A stretch of 8,964 bases of DNA from Bacteroidales bacterium UBA5621. Lineage in GTDB: Bacteria > Bacteroidota > Bacteroidia > Bacteroidales > VadinHA17. Below, in pieces: positions 1 through 6,407 of this stretch (positions within the stretch are counted from its first letter, which is position 1; every line of letters begins with the position of its first letter). The stretch is taken from NCBI GenBank assembly GCA_002424525.1, contig DIKJ01000193.1, forward strand, positions 1-8,964, given 5' to 3'. The notes beneath the pieces were generated by a model that saw nothing but the letters and a program-made list of their open reading frames with translations, was not told where the DNA came from and ran no database searches. The position numbers and the translations under genes are program-made.

Positions 1-1116
1 ACGGCGCTGGTATTGATTGAAACAACCGTGGCTCCGGGTACGACAGAACAGGTTGCATACCCGATTATGAAAAAAGCATTCCGTAAACGGGGTATTGAGT
101 CGGATCCCTTACTTGCGCACAGTTATGAGCGAGTGATGCCGGGACGCAATTACGTCGCAAGCATTCGGGATTTCTGGAGGGTTTGCAGCGGCATCAACGA
201 AGAGGCAAAAAAGCGGGTGGTAAAATTCCTGAATGAAGTTCTGAATACAGATAAATTTCCACTGACTGTAATGGATCGGCCAATTGAGTCGGAAACAGCC
301 AAGATAGTTGAAAACAGTTACAGGGCGACTATTCTTGCTTTCCTTGATGAATGGAGCCTTTTTGCTGAACGGAACGGTGTTGACCTGGTAAAGGTTATCA
401 AAGCCATAAAGGTACGCCCGACGCACAGCAACATCATTTTTCCGGGACCCGGAATAGGGGGGTACTGTCTTCCCAAGGACGGTGGCCTGGGGGTTTGGGC
501 TTACAAGCATATACTTGGTTTTGAGGATGATATCTTTAAGATCACACCCCTGGCCATAGATATTAATGATACCCGCGGTCTGCATGTCGGTCAGCTTGTA
601 CGTGATGCTCTCCGCAACATGGGTCAGCCGATAGCATCATCTGATGTTCTGGTGCTGGGTGCGGCTTATCGTGAGGACGTAGGGGATACCCGCTACAGTG
701 GTTCGGAGATCGTGATCCGGAAGCTTGCCGAGATGGGTGCCGAGATCAGGGTGCATGACCCGTATGTTGAGCACTGGTGGGAATTTGAGCAGCAGGATAC
801 ATATCCGGGTGAAGGACAAAGCAAGTCCCAGTTCTTCCGCAATCAGGAAAAACTGAAGGAGATACGTATTGAGCAGGATCTGAACAAGGCGCTTGAGGGT
901 GCTGAGGCTATTGTCTTTGCAGTTCCTCATAAGGCATATCTGGATCTTGATCCCGATGAGGTCGTAAGAACCATCGGTCAGCCTGCTGCAATAATTGATT
1001 GCTTCGGTATACTATCGGATGATAAAATAAAGCGATATTTTCAGCTTGGCTGTGAGGTTAAGGGACTTGGCCGCGGACACATTCAGAGGATAAAGGAAGA
1101 AACGCGGAAAGGATGA
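1..1116 (+). CDS. Nucleotide-sugar dehydrogenase (UDP-glucose/GDP-mannose dehydrogenase family), 5' partial
   Basis: Such enzymes oxidise C6 of a nucleotide sugar to a carboxylate with two NAD+, supplying uronic acids for capsule, O-antigen or exopolysaccharide; they are cytoplasmic. The frame is open from base 1, so the start and the N-terminal NAD-binding motif (GxGYVG, roughly 80-120 residues) lie upstream; the TTG at 13 is not the true start. Visible, numbered from that TTG: strand and turn IETTVAPGTT (2-11), ERVMPG (39-44), the substrate-contact pattern K97-x3-N101, catalytic cysteine in GGYCLPKD (C152, codon 466-468), and a C-terminal UDP-binding domain with GAAYREDVGDTR (217-228) and VHDPY (247-251). 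The ERVMPG form resembles UDP-HexNAc 6-dehydrogenases (WbpA/WecC/TviB) more than UDP-glucose dehydrogenase, but the substrate cannot be fixed. About 30 extra residues follow HDPY. The usual N of the NE pair after the central helix is D (D112-E113). The next gene is convergent. Confidence 0.9.
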   Translation, partial: TALVLIETTVAPGTTEQVAYPIMKKAFRKRGIESDPLLAHSYERVMPGRNYVASIRDFWRVCSGINEEAKKRVVKFLNEVLNTDKFPLTVMDRPIESETAKIVENSYRATILAFLDEWSLFAERNGVDLVKVIKAIKVRPTHSNIIFPGPGIGGYCLPKDGGLGVWAYKHILGFEDDIFKITPLAIDINDTRGLHVGQLVRDALRNMGQPIASSDVLVLGAAYREDVGDTRYSGSEIVIRKLAEMGAEIRVHDPYVEHWWEFEQQDTYPGEGQSKSQFFRNQEKLKEIRIEQDLNKALEGAEAIVFAVPHKAYLDLDPDEVVRTIGQPAAIIDCFGILSDDKIKRYFQLGCEVKGLGRGHIQRIKEETRKG

Positions 1117-1120
1117 TCTT

Positions 1121-1148
1121 GTTACTGGTTACTGGTTACTGGTTACTG
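1121..1148. repeat. Heptanucleotide tandem repeat, four perfect copies
   Basis: The unit GTTACTG is repeated four times without a mismatch, starting 5 bp after the dehydrogenase stop codon. The last copy runs directly into the GC-rich palindromic element at 1150-1204. Two degenerate units, GTTGCTG and GTTGCAA, resume on the far side at 1211-1224, which suggests that the array once spanned the palindrome's position. The unit length of 7 would shift frame inside a gene, which fits an intergenic location. Confidence 0.9.
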
Positions 1149-1149
1149 T

Positions 1150-1204
1150 CCGCCTTCGCCGCCACCCTCGCTAAAGCTACGGTGGCCAAAGGAGGCATCG
1201 GCGG
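1150..1204. repeat. GC-rich imperfect palindromic element
   Basis: The outer arms CCGCC (1150-1154) and GGCGG (1200-1204) enclose a perfect 6-bp inner stem, GCCACC (1161-1166) with GGTGGC (1181-1186). At its centre is GCTAAAGC, itself a small dyad. The core resembles palindromic repeats I recall from intergenic DNA of Bacteroidota genomes (CGCTAAAGC flanked by CCGCC/GGCGG), but this was not searched. There is no U-tract after it, so it is not a standard intrinsic terminator, although transcripts from either side could fold here. Confidence 0.7.
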
Positions 1205-1253
1205 GTAAAAGTTGCTGGTTGCAAGAGGTGAAAAAAATTATCGAAAATTTGAT

Positions 1254-1309
1254 TTGACATAAAATCGTACCGATATGATCCTGGCGGCTCATATCTGAAA
1301 TTATGTCAA
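1254..1309. repeat. Nested inverted repeat, 9-bp outer and 7-bp inner arms
   Basis: The outer arms are TTGACATAA (1254-1262) and TTATGTCAA (1301-1309). The inner arms are GATATGA (1272-1278) and TCATATC (1289-1295) with a 10-nt loop. Both pairs are perfect, and the side bulges between them are 9 and 5 nt. A third copy of the outer arm lies at 1375-1383, and its match to the left arm extends to 11 bp (1252-1262 with 1375-1385). This could be an RNA or cruciform hairpin, a protein-binding site, or the remnant of a very small mobile element. No target-site duplication is visible. Confidence 0.65.
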
Positions 1310-1489
1310 TTAGCGGAGCTAAGCGCAAGTTTCCGGACAAATGAGGACGCGGATTGTTTTTCCTATAATTAATATTATGTCAAATAGGATATATACTTAT
1401 ACAGGAATACAGGAAATATCTTCTCCCCCCTTGAAACTGCTCTGCGGCGGCCTCTATGCCGTAACACCTTAACATCGCAACGCCCCTCT

Positions 1490-2290
1490 TTATATTCCCA
1501 GAGAAATTCCTATCTGCTCCGTTGAAGTATCGTCAAGTATTGGAAGGCTTGGAAGAGCAAACAGATCGGTTCCTGTATTGGTTATCGCGCCATATTTTGA
1601 AGTTCTGATAAACCTGTAACCGTTACGGCTGGCAGCGGCAATGATCAGCGGATCACCGTAGCCGTCACCAAATGGAAGAGCCAGCGCACTTACTTCAGCC
1701 GGAACATGGCTCCTGATGATATTTCTTGAGACTCCCAGCTCATAATCCAGAAATAGATTGTACTCTTGTTCAGTGGAAAAGCTGTTCCTGCGGGCAAGAA
1801 GAAAAGGATGAGAATAAGAATGAGATCCGAATGTGAAGGGTCTGATGCCACCTTCAAGAACATAATTAGACATTTGTTCAATTTCCTGCCACGAAAGAAA
1901 AGAATCTCTGCCGATCATGTTCACCCAGAGGAAAAAGGTTGCTTTCATATTGTATTTGAGCAGCAATGGTCGCGCCAGCGAGAACCAGGAATAATCACCA
2001 TCGTCGAATGTTATTATTGCGCAGTTGTTTGCCGGCATTTTGCCTGAAGACATAAGAACCTCAAGCTCATCAAAGCTTATAACCCTTACATTATTTTCTT
2101 TAAGGAACTTAAGGTCCGATTCAAAATCATCTGCACTCCTCTCATATAGGTTGGCCGGCTCACCCGGTGAAATCCGGTGATACATCAGGATCAGGATTTT
2201 ACCCTCCGATTGTGGTCCGGGATCCTCATTCTTTTTACAGCCGAATGCTGATAATACAATGATAATCAAATATATACATACCTTCTTCAT
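1490..2290 (-). CDS. Polysaccharide deacetylase-like lipoprotein (NodB domain, carbohydrate esterase 4 type)
   Basis: The 266-residue product is probably a membrane-anchored enzyme that removes N- or O-acetyl groups from a surface or environmental glycan; the substrate is unknown. The N-terminus has MKK, a hydrophobic stretch (4-17) and a lipobox ending at C18, followed by KKNED, a lysine/acid-rich start typical of surface-exported Bacteroidota lipoproteins. NodB signatures are MYHRI (36-40), TFDDG (94-98; D96 the presumed base, D97 a metal ligand), HSYSH (157-161; two metal-ligand histidines) and LPFG (205-208), the degenerate form of motif 3 without its usual arginine. The domain is complete. 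The start is fixed by an in-frame TGA at 2297-2299, and a purine-rich patch 26 nt upstream (2317-2327) is too distant for normal ribosome binding. A terminator separates it from the upstream TPR gene, so it is probably transcribed alone; its promoter was not identified. Confidence 0.85.
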   Translation of the reverse strand: MKKVCIYLIIIVLSAFGCKKNEDPGPQSEGKILILMYHRISPGEPANLYERSADDFESDLKFLKENNVRVISFDELEVLMSSGKMPANNCAIITFDDGDYSWFSLARPLLLKYNMKATFFLWVNMIGRDSFLSWQEIEQMSNYVLEGGIRPFTFGSHSYSHPFLLARRNSFSTEQEYNLFLDYELGVSRNIIRSHVPAEVSALALPFGDGYGDPLIIAAASRNGYRFIRTSKYGAITNTGTDLFALPSLPILDDTSTEQIGISLGI

Positions 2291-2338
2291 GTATACTCAG
2301 ATTTATTCAGATAACACTCTCCTCCCCTGCCAGAAACA

Positions 2339-2370
2339 AAAAAGCCCTTCCATTTTTCGAAGGGCTTTTT
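2339..2370. terminator. Bidirectional intrinsic terminator downstream of the TPR gene
   Basis: A perfect 12-bp inverted repeat, AAAAAGCCCTTC (2339-2350) with GAAGGGCTTTTT (2359-2370), closes an 8-nt loop. An A-run starts at 2338 on one side and a T-run ends the other, so on the minus strand a strong stem is followed by a U-tract. It begins 28 bp after the TPR stop codon and lies 48 bp before the deacetylase start, so it should end transcription from gyrA and the TPR gene and insulate the deacetylase. Confidence 0.92.
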
Positions 2371-2397
2371 AATGGCTTATTCTTTATAATGTTGATC

Positions 2398-3558
2398 TTA
2401 TTGCTGTTCGAGCTTCTCCAGCTGAGCCCTTATCGCATTATACTTATCGGTCTGCTGGAGTCTGTAATAGAGTTCTCTGAGGCTCCTCAACGCGTAAATG
2501 TCATTGGGTTTCAGTTCATTGGCCCTTTCCATATATGGAAGTGCTTTTGCGAATACCACCATAGCCTCGTCGATTGCGGCGCTGTATTTATTAACATCCA
2601 TTATTTCGTTGGCTTTAACGAACATATCCGATGCCTTGTTAATATAAGCGGCCCCCAGTCCATACTGGTTGTCATACAAGTCAGAATTAAGCTCAACCGA
2701 TCTGGTGAGATTGGTTATGGCTTCGTCGAATTTTTCATTATTAAGGTAAATGATCCCTTCAGCAAAATAGAGGCTAAAGTTGTCAGGGTCCCTTTCTTTA
2801 GCTACGACCAGATACTTCAGGGCTTCATCGTCCTTGCCGCTCTTGATATAGAGATCAATAAGATTCAGGGTCACGTTCGGATCGTCCGGGAATTTTTCAT
2901 TGAGACCCATCAGGATCGATTCTGCCTTAATTGTGTCACCAAGTCCGAGATAACTCTCATATATCTGATAATACGGATTGATTCCCTGGTAGCCCATTTC
3001 TGCGCATGTCTCAAAGTATTTTATGGCCTCGTTGTATTTTCCGCAGTTCACTGCAGCCAATCCTGCATTGTAATACATACCTGTATCGACGGCTCCGGCA
3101 TATTTATCGCTTTCGGTGATTTTAATCTGTGTCTCGAATGATTTAAGTGCACCTTCGAAATCCTGCTGTTCAAACTGGGTGCTGCCCTGTGTAAAGAGGT
3201 CGAGCGCCAGGGAATTATAAACCATATTGGTTATAATCCGCTTTTTTATGGCTCCTTTGGGATCGAGCTCTATCGCTTTCTCATAAGCTGCATATGCTGA
3301 CTGAAGCGGACTGGGGCAAAAATCCTTGAATTTTGGATTATCTGTCTGAAAGACTGCCTGACAGAATTTACCCTGTGCAAAATAGGTATTGAACCAGTCT
3401 TTCGACTTGTCGTGTGTTTTAGCCTGATCGAGGGCATCCTTTGCCTTATCGAGGGCACCCTGTTCAATGAAGCTCAGAGCGGCGGTTACTTTTCCTCTCT
3501 GGGCCATTGCTCCGAAAGAGATACTTATTGCTGCAAGCAGCACAAAAAACTTTTTCAT
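2398..3558 (-). CDS. Exported tetratricopeptide-repeat protein encoded downstream of gyrA
   Basis: The 386-residue protein begins with a Sec signal peptide: MKKFF, a hydrophobic core, then AMA before Q20, so cleavage after A19 is likely. No lipobox cysteine is present, so a periplasmic soluble product is expected. The rest is nearly all helical TPR repeats; clear ones lie near 160-190 (YYNAGLAAVNCGKYNEAIKY), 228-258 and 262-292 (AEGIIYLNNEKFDEAI), with weaker ones at about 23-56, 118-150, 196-225, 298-350 and 353-383. TPR arrays are protein-protein interaction scaffolds, and no catalytic domain is visible, so the specific role and partner are unknown. The start is 64 bp after the gyrA stop, and a promoter of the phylum's consensus type sits in between. 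Transcription should stop at the hairpin at 2339-2370. I recall TPR genes after gyrA in other Bacteroidota. Confidence 0.9.
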   Translation of the reverse strand: MKKFFVLLAAISISFGAMAQRGKVTAALSFIEQGALDKAKDALDQAKTHDKSKDWFNTYFAQGKFCQAVFQTDNPKFKDFCPSPLQSAYAAYEKAIELDPKGAIKKRIITNMVYNSLALDLFTQGSTQFEQQDFEGALKSFETQIKITESDKYAGAVDTGMYYNAGLAAVNCGKYNEAIKYFETCAEMGYQGINPYYQIYESYLGLGDTIKAESILMGLNEKFPDDPNVTLNLIDLYIKSGKDDEALKYLVVAKERDPDNFSLYFAEGIIYLNNEKFDEAITNLTRSVELNSDLYDNQYGLGAAYINKASDMFVKANEIMDVNKYSAAIDEAMVVFAKALPYMERANELKPNDIYALRSLRELYYRLQQTDKYNAIRAQLEKLEQQ

Positions 3559-3602
3559 GATTATGAATCTGTATTTAATTAATTTATCAATAAAAATTTT
3601 GC

Positions 3603-3634
3603 CAAATTTAAGACATTACTTATTAAACTTCAAA
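3603..3634 (-). promoter_or_regulatory. Putative Bacteroidota-type promoter for the TPR gene
   Basis: On the minus strand, TTTG (3631-3634) is followed after exactly 20 bp by TAAATTTG (3603-3610). This is a full match to the published Bacteroidota housekeeping consensus (-33 TTTG, spacer about 17-23, -7 TAnnTTTG). The -33 box overlaps the last codons of gyrA (F839-E840). Transcription would begin near 3597, leaving a leader of about 40 nt before the TPR start codon. It was identified by motif only. Confidence 0.65.
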
Positions 3635-6148
3635 TTCTTTGCCAATTTCCTCATCATTATTCTTGTTTTCATCCTGATTTTCATCGTTAACCTCCCCTTC
3701 ATCCTCATTTACAAGCACACAGGCTACCGATGCAATTATGTCATTTTCCCTTAAATTAATCAGTCTGACACCCTGGGTGGCTCTTCCCATCACCCTCAGG
3801 GCAGAGACTGAGCTTCTTAGTATGTTACCCGATTGGGTTATTATCATAAGGTCGTGGTTGTCAGTTACGTCCTTCAGAGCTATCAACGACCCGGTTTTTT
3901 CGGTAACGTTGATAGTCTTAACGCCTTTGCCTCCCCTGTTAGTTATCCTGTACTCATCAATATCGGATCTTTTACCGTATCCTTTTTCTGCAACAACGAG
4001 TATATCTTTTTCCTTGTTCTCGACAGTGACCATACCCACAACAAAATCTGTTTTTTCACTTGCGAGTTTGATTCCTCTCACACCCGAGGCTGTCCGCCCC
4101 ATAGGTCTGACTGCCTTTTCAGGGAACCGTATGGCACGACCCGATTTTACAGCGAGCATTATCTGATGCATTCCGTTAGTCAGCCGGGCTTCAAGCAGTT
4201 CGTCCCCGTCTCTCACCGTAATGGCATTGACTCCGTTTATTCTTGGCCTTGAATAAGCTTCGAGTGAAGTCTTCTTAATGATTCCTTTTTTGGTGCAGAG
4301 CACGATGAAATTGTTGTTAATGTATTCAGGATCATTAAGATTCTTCACATTAATAAATGCTCTTACACTGTCGTCAGGCTCAATATTGATAAGGTTCTGC
4401 ATAGCCCTTCCCTTTGAGGTACGCGACCCTTCGGGGATGTTATATACTTTCAGCCAGTAACATTTCCCGTTCCTGGTAAAGAAGAGCATGTTGTTATGCA
4501 TTGTAGCGATATAGAGATGCTCTATAAAATCTTCCTCCCTCGTTGATCCTCCCCTTGCTCCGGTACCTCCCCTGTTCTGCCGCCTGAAATCCGTGAGAGG
4601 TGTTCTCTTAATATATCCCATGTGCGAAATGGTAATAACCATCTCATCGTCGGCATAAAAATCTTCAGGATTGAATTCTCCTTCGTCAGGCACAATTTCT
4701 GTGCGTCTCTTATCTCCGAATTTTTGTTTTATCTCTGTCAGTTCGTCCTTTATGATCTTCATCTGCAGTTCAACGCTTGCCAGAACGCTTCTGAGGTAAC
4801 TGATAAGCTCCATTACTTCACTGTACTCAGCTCTCAGCTTCTCCTGCTCGAGACCTGTAAGCTGACGGAGACGCATATCGACAATTGCCCTTGACTGGAT
4901 TTCCGAGAGGCCGAACCTTTCCATCAGGCGCTCCCTCGCCTGATCAGGGTTCGCGGATGATTTGATTATCGCTATGACTTCATCAATATTGTCACTGGCA
5001 ATTATCAGACCTTCAAGTATATGAGCTCTTTTTTCCGCCTGATCCAGATCAAATTTGGTCCTCCGTACGACGACCTCATGACGATGTTTTACGAAATGTT
5101 CTATTAAGTCCTTGGTGTTCAGTGTTTTGGGACGACCTTTGACGAGGGCTATATTATTTACGTTATATGAAGTCTGGAAAGATGATAATTTATACAGGTT
5201 ATTCAGTACGACACTGGCACTCGCGTCTTTTTTCAGAATAACGACTATCCGCATTCCGTTACGGTCAGACTCATCGTTGATATATGAAATTCCCTCAAGC
5301 CTCTTTTCGTTTATCAGATCAGCGATTTTCCGAATCATCTCGGCCTTGTTGACCATGTAGGGTATCTCGGTGACAATTATGCATTCACGACCTGAGTGAG
5401 TAAGTTCAATTTCGGTCTTTGCCCTTACGACAATCCGTCCCCTTCCGGTTTCGCACGCATCCCTTATCCCCTGCTCGCCATATATAATGCCTCCCGTGGG
5501 GAAGTCAGGTCCTTTGATGTATTGCAGCAGTTCTCCCGGTGTGATATCGTTTTTCTCAATGTAGGCTATTGTTGCGTCAATTATCTCCGAAAGATTATGA
5601 GGAGGCATATTGGTTGCCATACCGACCGCAATTCCCGAAGCGCCGTTTACAAGAAGATTGGGTATCCTGTTGGGGAGCACTACGGGTTCAGAGAGGGTAT
5701 CGTCGAAGTTAAGCTGAAAATCAACTGTCTCCTTATCAATGTCCGAGAGCATCTCCTCTGCAATTTTCCGGAGCCTGGCCTCGGTGTATCTCATTGCGGC
5801 AGGACTGTCGCCATCGACCGACCCGAAATTTCCCTGGCCGTCAACAAGGGGATACCGCAACGACCATTCCTGGGCCATCCTGACCATAGCTTCATATACG
5901 GATGAGTCGCCATGGGGGTGATATTTTCCCAGCACCTCCCCCACTATCCTCGCCGACTTCTTGTATGATCTGTTTGAGAGCACCCCGAGTTCAGACATTC
6001 CGAACAGAACTCGGCGATGGACGGGTTTCAGCCCGTCCCTTACATCAGGTAATGCCCTCGACACAATTACCGACATCGAATAATCGATGTAGGCTGACTT
6101 CATCTCCTCCTCAATGTTGACCTTTACAATTCTCTCTCTCTCCGACAT
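3623..6148 (-). CDS. gyrA: DNA gyrase subunit A
   Basis: GyrA is the DNA-cleaving and rejoining subunit of the A2B2 topoisomerase that introduces negative supercoils. The 841-residue protein is full length. The N-terminal winged-helix/tower region carries the catalytic tyrosine Y121 in [10 protein letters not shown], and the quinolone-determining stretch reads [13 protein letters not shown] (74-86) with S82 and E86, the usual susceptible-type residues. The coiled-coil region (about 360-480) contains the conserved [17 protein letters not shown] stretch. The C-terminal DNA-wrapping beta-pinwheel starts near 500 and has a variant GyrA box, QNRGGTG (524-530), then further blades to about 810. The box separates gyrase A from ParC. 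The last 28 residues are strongly acidic. The start is supported by conservation of [19 protein letters not shown] and an in-frame TAA three codons upstream (6155-6157). No GyrB gene is in the window. The next gene follows after 64 bp without a terminator. Confidence 0.98.
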   Translation of the reverse strand: MSERERIVKVNIEEEMKSAYIDYSMSVIVSRALPDVRDGLKPVHRRVLFGMSELGVLSNRSYKKSARIVGEVLGKYHPHGDSSVYEAMVRMAQEWSLRYPLVDGQGNFGSVDGDSPAAMRYTEARLRKIAEEMLSDIDKETVDFQLNFDDTLSEPVVLPNRIPNLLVNGASGIAVGMATNMPPHNLSEIIDATIAYIEKNDITPGELLQYIKGPDFPTGGIIYGEQGIRDACETGRGRIVVRAKTEIELTHSGRECIIVTEIPYMVNKAEMIRKIADLINEKRLEGISYINDESDRNGMRIVVILKKDASASVVLNNLYKLSSFQTSYNVNNIALVKGRPKTLNTKDLIEHFVKHRHEVVVRRTKFDLDQAEKRAHILEGLIIASDNIDEVIAIIKSSANPDQARERLMERFGLSEIQSRAIVDMRLRQLTGLEQEKLRAEYSEVMELISYLRSVLASVELQMKIIKDELTEIKQKFGDKRRTEIVPDEGEFNPEDFYADDEMVITISHMGYIKRTPLTDFRRQNRGGTGARGGSTREEDFIEHLYIATMHNNMLFFTRNGKCYWLKVYNIPEGSRTSKGRAMQNLINIEPDDSVRAFINVKNLNDPEYINNNFIVLCTKKGIIKKTSLEAYSRPRINGVNAITVRDGDELLEARLTNGMHQIMLAVKSGRAIRFPEKAVRPMGRTASGVRGIKLASEKTDFVVGMVTVENKEKDILVVAEKGYGKRSDIDEYRITNRGGKGVKTINVTEKTGSLIALKDVTDNHDLMIITQSGNILRSSVSALRVMGRATQGVRLINLRENDIIASVACVLVNEDEGEVNDENQDENKNNDEEIGKEFEV

Positions 6149-6313
6149 AACAGATTAATAATTAAATACATACAATTTCCCGGACGTTTCATGGTTCAGA
6201 AATACGAAAATAGTGATTATTTACGTACTTTTAACCGCCTGACATAGTGAATTTTTAACATTAATTGTTTATAACTGGGCACGAAAATTGCCATACCATA
6301 ATTGTGTATGATA

Positions 6314-6345
6314 TAACTTTGAAAATTATGTTACCTGTATTTTTG
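6314..6345 (+). promoter_or_regulatory. Two tandem -7 boxes, candidate clpC promoters
   Basis: TAACTTTG (6314-6321) and TATTTTTG (6338-6345) both fit TAnnTTTG exactly. For the first, a possible -33 TTG is at 6288-6290 with a 23-bp spacer, at the long end of the accepted range. For the second, the TTTG of the first box could serve as -33 with a 16-bp spacer, slightly short. Either would give a leader of roughly 55-80 nt before the clpC start. Which one is used cannot be told from sequence. Confidence 0.45.
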
Positions 6346-6368
6346 TCGTATCTCGTCTGACAATATGG

Positions 6369-6378
6369 CTGATATCAG
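6369..6378. promoter_or_regulatory. Perfect 10-bp palindrome in the clpC leader
   Basis: CTGATATCAG is a perfect palindrome 29 bp before the clpC start codon and downstream of both candidate -7 boxes. It would therefore lie in the transcribed leader or just after the start site, where a repressor dimer could block transcription. No known regulator is assigned, and a palindrome of this length can occur by chance. Confidence 0.3.
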
Positions 6379-6407
6379 GTAGCTTTATAAAAATATAAAA
6401 TCAGAAG

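Larger units (their letters stand above)
1117..1489. other. Repeat-rich noncoding gap between convergent genes (373 bp)
   Basis: No convincing gene lies here. In order, the gap holds a 7-bp tandem array (1121-1148), a GC-rich palindromic element (1150-1204), degenerate heptamers (1211-1224), a nested inverted repeat (1254-1309), a small TTAGC/GCTAA dyad with a 3-nt loop (1310-1322), a third copy of the outer repeat arm (1375-1383) and a perfect 8-bp tandem duplication, ATACAGGA twice (1399-1414). Neither flanking gene has a clear hairpin-plus-U-tract terminator here. The stretch is more A/T-rich from about 1340 to 1430. Confidence 0.75.
6149..6407. promoter_or_regulatory. Divergent intergenic region between gyrA and clpC
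   Basis: This 259-bp A/T-rich region must hold the promoters of both divergent genes. On the clpC side it has two consensus -7 boxes and a 10-bp palindrome, annotated separately, plus a loose dyad, CATAC (6292-6296) with GTATG (6306-6310), just upstream of the first box. On the gyrA side only near matches to the -7 box occur (6197-6212), without a suitable -33 partner. No CIRCE-type heat-shock operator is present. Confidence 0.7.

Noticed and set aside
1121..1148. CRISPR array
   Set aside because: The units are 7 bp and directly adjacent with no spacers, and no cas gene is in the window.
1254..1279. TTGACA (1254-1259) with TATGAT (1274-1279) as a sigma-70 promoter
   Set aside because: The spacer is only 14 bp, and Bacteroidota housekeeping promoters do not follow the TTGACA/TATAAT consensus. 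TTGACA here is part of the inverted repeat arm.
1143..1340. 65-codon minus-strand open frame
   Set aside because: It runs through the nested inverted repeat and the GC-rich palindrome, and its glycine-rich end is simply the translated palindrome.
1448..1461. Hairpin CGGC/GCCG as a terminator for the deacetylase
   Set aside because: The stem is only 4 bp with a 6-nt loop, and no U-tract follows on the minus strand.
1341..1472. Possible 43-residue + strand gene in the convergent gap
   Set aside because: It has an ATG and a stop but no recognisable motif, no ribosome-binding or promoter evidence, and repeat-laden surroundings. A random frame of this length is expected.
2389..3141. Open frame of 250 codons on the + strand
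   Set aside because: It lies wholly antisense to the TPR gene, which has a signal peptide, repeats, promoter and terminator. The + frame product shows no recognisable domain and begins at an arbitrary ATG.
3738..4252. Plus-strand open frames of 142 and 139 codons
   Set aside because: They are antisense to the GyrA C-terminal pinwheel, which is intact. No independent coding signature is visible.
5885..5910. Quinolone-resistance substitutions in GyrA
   Set aside because: The two key positions are S82 and E86 (equivalent to E. coli S83 and D87). Serine is the susceptible form, and glutamate is the normal residue in many wild-type gyrases.
6197..6212. Minus-strand TATTTCTG and TATTTTCG as gyrA -7 boxes
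   Set aside because: Each has one mismatch in the key TTTG positions, and no TTG partner lies 17-23 bp upstream. A gyrA promoter must exist nearby but cannot be placed.
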